From Brachycybe producta (Eukaryota > Arthropoda > Diplopoda > Playtdesmida > Andrognathidae): a stretch of 64,000 nucleotides of DNA. Below, piece by piece: positions 37,259 to 49,200 of this stretch. A model generated the notes under the pieces. That model saw only the letters and a program-made list of their open reading frames with translations, did not search any database and was not told the DNA's origin. Within the stretch, counting starts at the first letter, position 1, and every line of letters begins with the position of its first letter. Location: positions 15,476,842 to 15,540,841 of the forward strand of contig JAUPFP010000001.1 in assembly GCA_036925085.1 (NCBI GenBank), read 5' to 3'. The position numbers and the translations under genes were made by a program.

Positions 37259-40200
37259 TAATAATAGTATTGATACTAAAAATAATAATTCAATTAGTGG
37301 TAGGCTTAGTAGACCAAAAAAATATGCATTTTGCATTCTGAAATTTATGCCTATGTAGAATGAAAAAAAATCTTCATTCTACATAGCAAACATACACCCT
37401 TTTATGATCCAACATTCCAAAAGCCTTACCCAAACCCTCATTGCTTTTCCAAAACAGGATTATAGGGTAGTACGGGTGGTACTTTTGCCACCCACTTAAT
37501 GAAAACTTCCTTTTACAATCCTATATTACCTTAGGCTATGGTCAAGTGAAATACATGTATATACACTATACTTGTATAAGCATTTGCTATACATATCCAT
37601 AAGACATCTTGTGGATATCTTCTAAAATGAATATTTAATATCCAGACGATGTCCTTTAGATATAACGATGTACACTTTTGATATTCACAGGATGTCCAGC
37701 GGACATGCTGTGGTACATACATAAAATTAGTGTAAAAGTTTAAATCACTATGATATAAATAGTTACATATTTTATTATAACCTTAAAATTCGTTAATAAT
37801 GATAAAATTAATTAAAAAATTTTAAAAATTGATTTTTTTGATGACATCAGTGAGCTGTCTTAAGGATGTCCAAATTATCCCAGGACGTCTTGGACTTATT
37901 GTGGACATAACAGGACGTCCTGTGGATATTTTGTGCTGTGTGGGTTGTTATGACAATTAATTGCTGCACAATAGCATCCACCAGTAATTCGAGGAAATTT
38001 CAATAAAAAATAAAGCTTTAATAAGTACGTGGCATAAGCAACTTGTTGATTTCAGGGACTGGTACACATCCACCACTAGGTGGTGAATACACATAGATGC
38101 GCATGCACATTGATTCTTTGTCGCCACTTTTCAGCTACTGGAGCTACTGTCTCTTCTTATACTGTGTTGCCACCTCTTGCTGTCAAAATTCATCAATGGC
38201 AAGATTGGCTAGTTGCGGACCCGTACGAAGGGTCCGACTTGTTAGGAGATCCACGAGGGTGGCTGCGGGGTCAGACTTGCGCCCTCTTGGTTGGGTAACA
38301 AAACTCAACCATCTCCTAAGTCTCATCCAAGGAGGCACTGGATGTATGGTGCCGCGAGGTGGGATAACCAAATTATCCCGTCTCCTGCCCCCATCATGTC
38401 GAGAACGGCATAGCCCCTCCTCACCGGGTTGACAGCCAACAACACCGGATAATCTCTACCACCAAAAGCAAGCACATTCAATTCAATTAGATACACCTGC
38501 AATCAGCTTGAAAGCCATGTGACAGGGGGGATTGCTCCCAATCATGAGTGATTTTCATTATTTAAAAATAAGATATCACGAAATTGAAATCGTCCTAACA
38601 AAGAACTATTCACAGGAAGAGAATTCTATAGTCTAACAACATTAGAAATAAAAGACCAAAAATATGCATCAGTCCTAGCCATTAATTCTTTGAAAGTCTT
38701 TGAATGCCAAAATCTACTTTACGAGGATTTCTAGTAAACCATTAAGCAGAGTAATGTTATCATCAGACAGCAAACATCCCAGAAGAGCGAGGCATTTCTT
38801 CAGACTGCTAATACTTCCCATTCTAGCTCTTGAAGCATAGATGATACGCTCTCAGTATATGCACACCATCCCTTTACAAATCTTGCAGCCCTACGCTGCA
38901 CCATTTCTATTTCTTTTAAGTTATTTCTAAATGGGCTCTAAATTGGGGAACAATATTCGAAGATAGGTCTAGCTAGGGTAAAGTAGCAGACCTTCTTTAC
39001 ATTTCCATTACAATTATTATTTTTTAGCTTTTGCAACTGCTTTGGTTATATGATCTTTCCAAAGCATGGACCATGTTAAGCCAAGATATTTAATGGTATC
39101 AACATGAGTTAGCTGAACATCTCCCATTGTATAATCTGCCATGCAAGATTCTCGCTTTCGGAAAACTTGCATAACATTGCATTTACTTCTATTGAGTTGT
39201 AAATGCCACTCAAGAGCACCATTCTTCAACACTGTCTAGATCTCTTTGGAGGACTTCACTATCCTCATTATTCCTAATTCTCCTGTACACAACAGCATCA
39301 TCTGCAAACAAGAGCATCATACTGTTGCATCTATCTGCCAGATCGTTAATGAACAGAAGGAAAAGTAGTGGTCCAAGAATGCTACCCTGAGGTACACCAG
39401 ATGTTACTTTAGCCCAGTCCGACACAGCACCATCAATTTGGACTCGCTGTTGTCTATTTGATAAGAATGATGATGTCTACGAAATTACTTGTTTATTTAA
39501 GTTAAGTCACCATTCTTTTAATTAGTAGTGAATACTTCACTGTATCAAATGCTTTTGCAAAATCTAAAAATACCAAGTCAAATTCGCCTTTACTATCCAA
39601 GCCAGATTGTATGTCTTGGATCAATAGTGCTAACTGGGTATCACATGATCTGCCTTTTCGAAAATCATGCTGGTTTTCATGAATTAATTTATGGGTTTTT
39701 AAATGTTTGATTGTATTAGAATAAATTATATGCTCGAGTCTTACATACAATGGAGGTTAGAGAAATGGGTCTATAGTTATCTCCTGTTTTAAAAATTGGG
39801 CAGATATTTGCTTGCCTCCATGCTATAGGCAGTATGCCTCTAACAAGGGAATCTTGGAAAAGTTTACTTAAAAAAGGGCTAACTTCTGTGGCCATCTCCT
39901 TTAGCAAACGTGGCGAAATTTCATCTGGACCAGCAGATTTATTAACATCTAGATTATAAAGCAAATTTTGTAATCCAGTGGAGTTTATAATTATGTGAGG
40001 CATGACATGAGATAAGGTGCCAAGTTGAGGTTCCTCATCACCATTATTAGCATGAAAGATACTTTGGAAATAGTCATTAAGTGTGTTTGCAATAACCTGC
40101 TTGTTTGTACAGACATCACCAAGTGGTGTTATAATGGAAGTTATATTATTTGGAATTTTGTTGAGAGATTTTACATATTTCCAGAACAACTTGGGATTTT

Positions 40201-43200
40201 TATGGAGTGATACCCTTAAGACATTATTAGTAAAGTTCAAGTGTTCCTTTTTAAGCAAATTTTTCACATGATGTCGCTGGGAATTAAATTGCAATTTAAT
40301 AGTGTCATCCATGTTCATCTTCATTTTAGATCTAAATTTGCGTTGATTACGAAGAGTGCGGTGTATCTCAGTGGTGTACCAAATTGGTTCCATTCTTGAT
40401 TTTACATTTTTGCATGGGATGAATTTATTTATGCCATCAAAAATGACAACAAACAGTTACCACTGTTGGTTTACATCTTTTGATGGTCCACTTTTATTGT
40501 TCAGTTCATTTGTTACAAAAAGCTTAAAATTAGCCCAATCAGCTTTATTGTACTGAAGGACTTTTCGGAGAGCTGACTGGATTTTTTTAAATTGGGTGAC
40601 AAATTCTAAGTAAATCATTTTGTGATCGCTTGTGCCATCAGCAATTTGACATTTTCTGGGGTGTTTGTAAAAACTAGATCTAGAATATTATTATATATAT
40701 TATTATTATATATAATTTATTGCTAGGGCACTGGGAGTCAACAGTATAATTTTTCCAATTTAGCATGATGGCAATGATGGTGCCCATGGTACTGGGGTGG
40801 CTCTCCCAATCAATAGTACCCATGGTACTGGAACCCCTCCATTTTTGGCTGGTCCTGCCACAGACCAAGTCGGTTATTCAGAAAGACCTCTTTCTGAATA
40901 CGGAGGCGTGGCTCCAAAACATCGACCCTCGTCCTCGGGCTGGGGAGACCTGGAACAATCTTCCGGTCCTAGGGTTCAAAGACACCATCGTCAGAACTCG
41001 GAGAGAAGGGTGTCCTTCCCAAGGAAGGCACGGGACCACGTTTGGTCGGAACACTACTTGACTTCGCCAGGCTTCCCCCACCCTTAGGTAAAGGCGAGCT
41101 GACCTGGTGGAGAGTTCTAACTGACTGAACGAACAGGTTTGGTACCCCGACCACCTGTGGGGAGGATGGAGGCATGCCAAGAACCACATCGGTCTGCACC
41201 GTCATTACCTGACGGGTATTGTCCAGTTGGTTCCCGGCCGACACGCCTACGTGTCGGGACTCCTCGTCCGTTCCGACCCATCTGCCACCAGTTCCCTGTG
41301 ACCCTTGCATAGAAGTTCTCGAACCTCCCTTTTTCCCATGCTTGGACTTCTTGTCCTTTTTCTTATGGGAAGAACGTTCACTGTGCTTTGAGCTGGATGC
41401 ACCTGAGCTCAAAAACTTACTGGGCCGGTCTCCCCCTTGAAGGGTGGTGAACCCCCTTGGTCTGACCAGACTTGCCAGCCAAAGACTTCCTAGCCGAAGC
41501 TGTACTCGTCTCCGAGTTGGCTCCCGTAGCCAAACTGATGGCCGAGGATGACTGTGTCACCACGAAACATCCTCGATCATCTCTAGGAAGATTCTTCTTC
41601 ACCAGTGAAAGGGTTAGCTGACGCTTGCCACTAACAGTTTCAGCTGCCGCACCTTGGGTGGGTGCCTTGGCAGCTTGTATTGCCCCCTCTGGGTGATATG
41701 CTGTTGGCTAGCGGCAGTGGTGGCACTCGGAACCGGAGTGACACCATGCCTGACAGGAAGCTCCCCTGTTATGAGCAGATTCCGGACTTCAGCTTTCTGC
41801 AGGGGTGGAAACTGAGCGGTCTGGAGCTCAAACTCCTGCCGGCATTCGGCATTCATAGCCCTTTTTTAGCCTCGAACTTTGCCACTTGCACCCTGAGTTA
41901 TACCTGATTGATACCTGATGCCATTTTCGTTAAAACATTGGGCCTGTTATCATAAATTTATTTATACCTGTGTTGTAATTGTCACAGAAGTAAAACCTTA
42001 TTACAGTTGTCTAAATTTTCTTCTTCAAAAATACTTTGATTTGCTTTTTCAATGTCTTTTAAAGTACACTGCACAGGTGCTTTATTTTCCTGCCTCTCGA
42101 TATTGATCTTTCCAAGATTCAGCGGGAGTTAGGATCATTTTTTGGCCATTATGTAATTAAACCCGTTAACATCGACAGTACTGTGAAAATTAACAGCCAG
42201 GCCCCTTTTTGTTTGACGAAAAAGTTTTTCTTTGACTTTAGAGATACTTTCATATTAAATAATTTATTCAGTACATGTATTTATTACCGTAACATTCTTT
42301 TTTCACATTCACTCAGTATAATGTTAGAGTTCTTAATATTATGCGCACATTCACACAATAAGTGAAAAAAATCTAAGTTGTCTTGTAAGTCTCCGGGATA
42401 TATATTCATTCTTAGTCGAGACTGGTCATCTGTGTTTTGCGTGAGATCAATCATCAAGTAACTATATGGATCACGTGTACTCTGATTAAAGGGGTTGATC
42501 ATGAATTTCAGTGTTGCCAGGATACATCTGATGTGATAAATGAGCAATGTGAGATTTATCATGAGGTTTTTTAAAGTAATTAAGGAGCGTTCAGAGAAGT
42601 GGTGTGCTGATATGGGTTATTGTCAAAAATATTTCGATGATGTGATTCACACAAAGAGTTGGGAAATGCCTCTATCCACATCTTGAAAGAGATCATCAAG
42701 TACAATAAGGTGATTTCTACCACAACTAAAAGTCTTCATGTGGGCATTACTTTTAGAAATACCGCTCGAGTCCCATAAACTTGATACTCAGTGTTCTTTT
42801 TTAGGCACATCATCTTCCAGAGTTAAGAGGCCTGTTAAGTAGGTTAATTTCTGAAAAATATTCATAGAGGGTGCTTGCATTGTTTATCATGTATATAGGA
42901 CGTTATGGTTATTCTCTAATATGATTTACAGCTTATGTATATATGGCAATTTTTTGTGGGGGATGTATTAGAGGCTACAATGGATGTATATTCTCTTATT
43001 ATGTTTTGTTATGAAAACTGTATGTTTTACCTGCAAAATGTTGACCCACCATGTTTGTTTTTGGTGGGTGTAAGTGCTGACAAAAACTTAATTTTCTCTA
43101 CTTCAATGCATGCTAGAAAAAATCTGTTCAATCCAACTAAAAGATCTGGTGGAGTTTTATAAGTATCTAAAATGCCATGCTGAAATATTCATACACTGTG

Positions 43201-46200
43201 AGTCAGTGAATCTGGCACCCTTTTTAAAAATTTAATAACTCGGTCAAAAATCATCCGATTATTATGAAATTTGGCACAACTGTAGATGAAATGTTAACTA
43301 ACATTTTGCCTATTTCAATTTGTGTTCAAAATGTCCACCGCCAGCTGCAACACACGCGTTTAGTCGGATCCGCCACTTTTGCACTGCAGCGTTTATGATG
43401 CTTTGGTCTAGCTCACTCCAAACCTGCGTTATCCGATTTTTCAGCTCATCAACACTTTATTTTGCTTTGGTAAACCTTTTCTTGCATGACGCCCCAAATG
43501 CCATAGTCCACGGGGTTGAGGTCGGGACTATTGGGTGGCCACAAAGTCGGTTCGATGAATTCGGGTGTTTCCTGGGTGAGAAACGCAACTGTATCCTTGG
43601 CAGTGTGAGCAGGTGCTCCATCCTGCTGGAAAATGAAGAATTCTGACATTTCCTTCATGTCAGGAAGGAGCTGGCACGTAGGGCGAGCAACAGTGAAAAC
43701 TTTTTCATCTGTGAAAAATATGAAGCTCACTTTGTGTTCTGGGAAACGACGCAAAAATTGTTTGCAGCGTGAAAGACGAGAGACTGTTACTTTCAGTTAA
43801 TTCCGTTGCCCGATGTTTTTTGAAACATTTTAAGTTGAGTTCCTTTTTGATTATTCTGGACACAGAACTTTGCGAAACACCTGGCAGACGAGCAATTTCA
43901 CGTTGGAAGTGATGTGTTTGCGGTTGTTCTTCCTAACTCAAAATGAGCTCATTAACGGCGTTGATGTTATTGTCAATGAGCGCAGTCCGGTTTCCCCGCT
44001 GCCTTTCCAACATAGAACACTGCTGGTTTCGTTTATCTTTTGAAGGTGGTTCTGTCCGCATAAACTCCATCCTTTGTTTGGAAATTCTTTAAGAATTCGT
44101 TTAGCACTATAATTTTTTTCACGAAGAAATTTGATGGCAATTTTGTCTTCAGTGAACGGCATTTTCAAGCTAGCAGACGAACCAATTGGTAATCGCGCCG
44201 CTGTGCTACAGCGCCCTCTGCAGACCAAAAAAACTATGTGGTGAGAAATTAAAGGCGCGCTTATTTAAATTCTAATAGAGGGCATTCTCATCTACAGTTG
44301 TGCTAAATTTCATAATAATTGGATGATTTTTGACCAAGTTATTAAATGTTTAAAAAGGGTGCCAGATTTCCTGACTCATGGTGTATACAGTGCGTTTCAT
44401 ATATATAGACGCACCCCAAAAATTGGTTATAACTCGAGTTATAGTCAATGGATTCACCTGAAATTTTCAGCATAAAGAGATCATCTTATATTCTAAACTT
44501 TCTGCTAGGCAGAAATTTTTTTCTTTAAAAGGTAAAAATTAAAAAAATTAAAAACTGGAAAATGACCGTTTCATAATTATAGACGCACTAATGAACTTTT
44601 CACTTTTATTAATTATTGTGACAAAATAACATGCTGAATCATTAAAAATAGTAATGTATACAGCTGTTATGATGTTTCAAAACTTAAAACATTCTTTTTT
44701 ACAGAATTAAACAATATTTATAAGCAAATTTGCAGAAATTCTACCCCGAAACAGCTAAAATGGGACTTTTCAACTCTGCTATTGTAGTATAATCATAGCA
44801 ATCTGTAAATCACTATTGTATGATGTTGTCCCGAAAGTTCTCTGTAAGATTTAAGTCCGGGGACACCCTGGCCTTTCGAGAGTGGTGATATTCTGGTTTC
44901 GTAACCATTGATTCCTTAGATTACTGGAGCGAACTGGTGCATTTTCTTGCTCGAATGCTAAGCTAACGCTAGGAAATCGACTTTGGCAGGTCAGTAAACA
45001 CTATCATAATATTGTCTGATAATAAACATTATTTTTTGGTTGGTTCAAATGCGCTAAATACTTTGCATATTGTTAGGCCACCACCACCGACATATCTGAG
45101 TGCGTGAAAAAATTCAATCTCGATGATTCTGACGGTTTTTTTTTCTTTCTTCATATTGGAAGGATGTTCCGAGAAAAGCACAATATTTTCCTAAACAAAA
45201 TTTCGGCAGTGGGGGAGCCTAATATTATGGGGAACATTTAGTGCCTTTCGAACGAGCAGCTTAGTTTTTGAAACGCGAGCTTAGCATTTATTTCAACCCA
45301 AATAAATATCAGTGATTATCAGACAATGTTACGAGGGTATGTACTGCCATATTACATCGCTTCTATAGCATTTGCTTAGTATTCCAGCAAGAAAATGGCC
45401 CAGTTTCCTCCAATAACCTAACGAAGGAATGGTTACGGAACCAAAATATCACCACTCTCGAATGGCCGGCGTGTCTCCCGGACTTAAATCCTGATGAAAA
45501 CGTTTGGGACATCATTGTACATGATGATTAAGCAGATTGCAGATCTTTAAAATGACTAACTTTTCAGGCAATGTGCAAAATAATTAATTTTCTAGGCAGT
45601 GTGCCAATTTTTTAACTTTTCAGGCAATGTGTTAAATCCAGAATTTCTCAGGCAACAGACAAAATTCAGTGTTGTAGGCAATGTGCAAAATTCCTAACTT
45701 CAGGCAATGTGTAAAATTATCGACTTTTCATAAAAGGTGTAAAAATCACAAACTTTCCAGGCAATCTTCAAAATGACTACCTTCAGGCACTTTGCAAAAT
45801 CACTAACTTTTCAGGCAATGTGTTAAATACAGAATTTCCTAGGCAATAGACAAAATTCAGGATGGCTTATGGAAAGGCTTGCAAACCATATGGAAAAGCC
45901 TGCAAACCTTACGGGATGAATTGCAAACCTTTGCGGAATGGCCTGCGAACCTTTGCGGAATGGCCTGCGAACCTTTGCGGAATGGCTTGCAAACCTCACT
46001 TCCAAGCACCCCCAATTTATGGTAAAATATGTAGAAAATGATTACAAATAATTACTAATAACACCAAAACAGACTACACAAGAGCAAGGCCATCAACGGC
46101 AGGGTCGTCTTTGACATCAGAACCAGTCATGACCTGTCATGTGTGCAACGAAGAGCTCTTCATCCCTCTTCATGTTAGTGAGCATCTGAGGAACTGATTT

Positions 46201-49200
46201 CATTGTATATATATGGGGGAAATGAGGAGGAAAATGAACAGGTGAAGAGACCCGAAAAGACCATTTACTGAACACCAGAAAAAATTATACCATACTCCTG
46301 CACATTGCAAACACCAAGCCATTCTGTAAGGTTTGCAAGCCATTCCGTAAGGTTTGCAAGCCTTTCCATAAGGTTTGCAAGCATTTCTGTAGTTTGCAAG
46401 GCTTTCCGTAAAGTTTGCAAGGCTTTCCGTAAAGTTTGCAAGCCTTTCCGTAAAGTTTGCAAGCTATTTCCCGAGGTTTACAAGCCTTTCCATGTGGTTT
46501 GCAAACCACCTCGTAAGGTTCGCAAGCCGTCCTGTGCGGTTCTCAAGCCGTCCCGTCCGGTTCTCAAGCCGTCCCGTCCCAAGCCATGTCTTCTTTTCTT
46601 GCTCTTGTTTTCTTATTTTTAAATTTACCCATCCCACCTTTTAAAAAAATGAGCACGTCCATTTCAAATTTGACAGTTGCCATTGAGATACTATAGACTC
46701 CATAATAACTCTATAGTAACTGTACAATTTGAAATTGGGTGTCCTTGCTATGCTCTATAGTACAGGACATAGCCGTAATTATTTGATGCCGATGGGGTTT
46801 TTCATGAACTTCAAGATAAGCATCTAAGGTTATAAATACATATTTATGCATGAAATTGTATATGTTTATAAAACTCCACCAGATCTTTTAGAGGAATTCA
46901 TCAAATTTCTTCTAGCATGCATGGAAGTAGAGTAAATGAATTTTTAGACATCACTTACACCCAGCAAAAACAAACATGGCGGGTCAACATTTTCTACCTA
47001 AAACAAAATATACACATAGTTTACATAATAGAATAGTATGTGTAATGTGATGTCATGTACTCTCTAGCCAGGCCTTGAATCAATCATTCTTAATGATCTA
47101 AAAAAATTGGCCCATTACGACTTTTACTTTAATATAAAATGTACACATGCAATTAGGTAATGAAATGTACTTGCTTTATAGAAAACAAATAAATCTACCA
47201 CCACATTTTTTTATTTTACTATTATCTCCTTTGTAAAAAAAAGATAATGAATACCAAATATGTAGCTTTTTTTTCCTATGAGATTTTGCATAGAAAAAAA
47301 AAACTTTTTAAATAATTAAATATATTTAAGGGCAGATTTAAAGTCTTTAAAATCTTTAACTATTCTATTAAACAATCTAATATTACAGTTTTAATCACAT
47401 TTTAAAAACATATGTCTCCAGATAATGGATACAAACCTAACTGTATATGTTTGAAATTTAAATTAGCATATGTCTATGCTAATTCAATACAAGTGGTGCC
47501 TCTGACGTCAGACACTGTAATCATAGTGTCGTCTGTCAAAAAAAAACGTCCGATGCTTCTGTAATCCTCTTAAACGTGATATTTCATCTTGCTCCAACAT
47601 TTTAGCGTCAAGAATGTAACGAGAATGAGTGTATAATATGATATTTATTCAATCCAAAAATATAAGCTTCATTTTTTGCACAATGTGTGCTATTTCATTT
47701 TTCTGTTTTTTTTATGGTGACTACATGTATAGTCGACTACTTCAGGGCCAAACAGTGTCATTAAGCTCATATTTTATATAAAGTCCAAGTTTCTCGAGGT
47801 TTATGCAAGGAATATTTAATCTGGTGCCACCCTTATAAGCAAATAAGGCATTTCAATTTTTCTCAGAGGCATGAATATACAAGCTATGTAAACATTTAGT
47901 AATGTTACAAATGTGGCATCATCGGTATCATTTTTATAAGGAAGACTATGAATGTATGCTGTCACGAATTGTATTGTTCTGACATTTTTGTCAGTAAACA
48001 TCCTATGTAGTATATTAGTTTTATTTCTTTTTTTCTGCTCAAACGAGGTAAGCAGATGTCCTGCATCGAAAATCACTCATAGGAACTATACTCTGGATGG
48101 CGAGAGTTTTGTAGTATGTGAACAGTGTGGATACAGTGAAACTATTGTTAATGTTTACATTAGCATCAAGTTTAGCGATTTTCTTTGGACATCATAGTAC
48201 TTTTTCTGTCATAGATGTGCCTCATGTAGATTGGCTTTTCGATGTCGATCTCTTTCTTGGCAACCACAGACGTTTCTGCAGGGTTTGAATTCATATTCTT
48301 TGGTAGAAGAGTTGCCCAGTTATCAATTGGTAGGCGGGCATCTCTTCCAAACATTAATTGATTTGTTGAGAACTTCGTTGAGGTGTGTATTGCAGTGTTG
48401 TATGCAAAGACGTCAGCTTGCAGATGGAAAAAGCAATCACGTTGTCCTTTCTCAGGTGTTAGAGCTCTCTTGATGTTCAGCATTATAGTTTTGTTCTTTT
48501 TGCAAGAAGTATGTTCACAGGCACATTATGTATACTACATATATACTGTTGGCTTATATGGTAGTTTGAATTTTACTCCTTGGTGACACATTTACAAGTG
48601 GAGGGCTCCCATTTGTCAAAAAGTTAGTAGCATTGTAGAATGAAGATTTTTTCATTCTACATGAATCTAAACATTTTTTATCACAATCTTATTATTGTTT
48701 GAATTTATGTTTATAAATCTTTTATTAGTTAGAATAGTATAATTGTCAATTTTTGTGAAATACATTTTTTTTGGTCTTCTTTACAATTCTCAAAGCCCCT
48801 TCTTTTTTATCAATATTGCTTCTGATTATGCCTGTAACAGCTGTACACATATTTTGTTTAGACCTTCCCCTAGTTGAGGATGACAATTAAAACTTTTGCC
48901 TTTTTTTCTTCCACCTTGTCTCTTTCCCAAATTAAAAGTTTAAAACTAGACACATAGCTAAGTAGGCGTATCTGCACAAGAGGCCTATACAGCCTGTTGT
49001 CACTTAAAATATATTCTTTTTTTTAATGTAGAAAAGAAAAATAAAGTTCCCATTCTCTTCTTTAAAACACAAACAACCACTCTTTTTTCCTGGTTTTATG
49101 AGAACATAGAGTATTTATGCCCCAACATAAATACTCCATGAAGGTTCTAATACAAATTAAAGTGTCTGAAGATTATGTAAATTATGTTATGTCACAGTGA

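Larger units (their letters stand above)
28703..37944. mobile_element. Unclassified non-autonomous element with 13-bp inverted ends
   Basis: The left end is CCCACACGGCACA (28703-28715). The right end is TGTGCTGTGTGGG (37932-37944), its reverse complement with one mismatch. Flanks are CTGTT (28698-28702) and TTGTT (37945-37949), a likely 5-bp target duplication. Excising it restores the THAP exon of the P element. After removing LTR element B it is about 3.65 kb. Both subterminal regions are rich in GGATGTCC / GGACGTCC-type palindromic words. No transposase is recognisable, so it must be moved in trans. Superfamily unknown. Confidence 0.75.
25528..38164 (-). mobile_element. P element (THAP9-like) with intact ends, split by a later insertion
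   Basis: The ends are inverted repeats of about 27 bp with two mismatches: CAGTATAAGGAGAGACAG at 25528 and its counterpart CAGTATAAGAAGAGACAG read from 38164 on the minus strand. The flanking 8 bp are CGCCGCCA (25520-25527) and TGTTGCCA (38165-38172), five of eight identical with only C-to-T differences, consistent with a P-type 8-bp duplication. Removing the 9.2 kb insertion at 28703-37944 leaves about 3.4 kb, a normal P-element size. The coding frame is decayed. It lies inside LTR element E. Confidence 0.88.
24746..41880 (-). mobile_element. Gypsy-type LTR element E (fossil), carrying nested insertions
   Basis: The 3' LTR is at 24746-25328 (TGTAACACCCC...TCTTCACA), followed on the + strand by the complement of a purine tract (ATCCTCTCAACTTCCCTGAT) as in element A. 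Internal sequence resumes in three blocks: 25329-25527, 38165-38540 and about 40730-41880. The last two resemble the 3' ORF of element A. Between the blocks lie the P element (25528-38164) and a CR1-type LINE (38545-40690). The 5' portion is missing. The host-element sequence is old and broken throughout. Confidence 0.7.

Noticed and set aside
46305-46622. Repeat protein with VCKPFRK units
   Set aside because: Same cause: a 24-bp tandem array.
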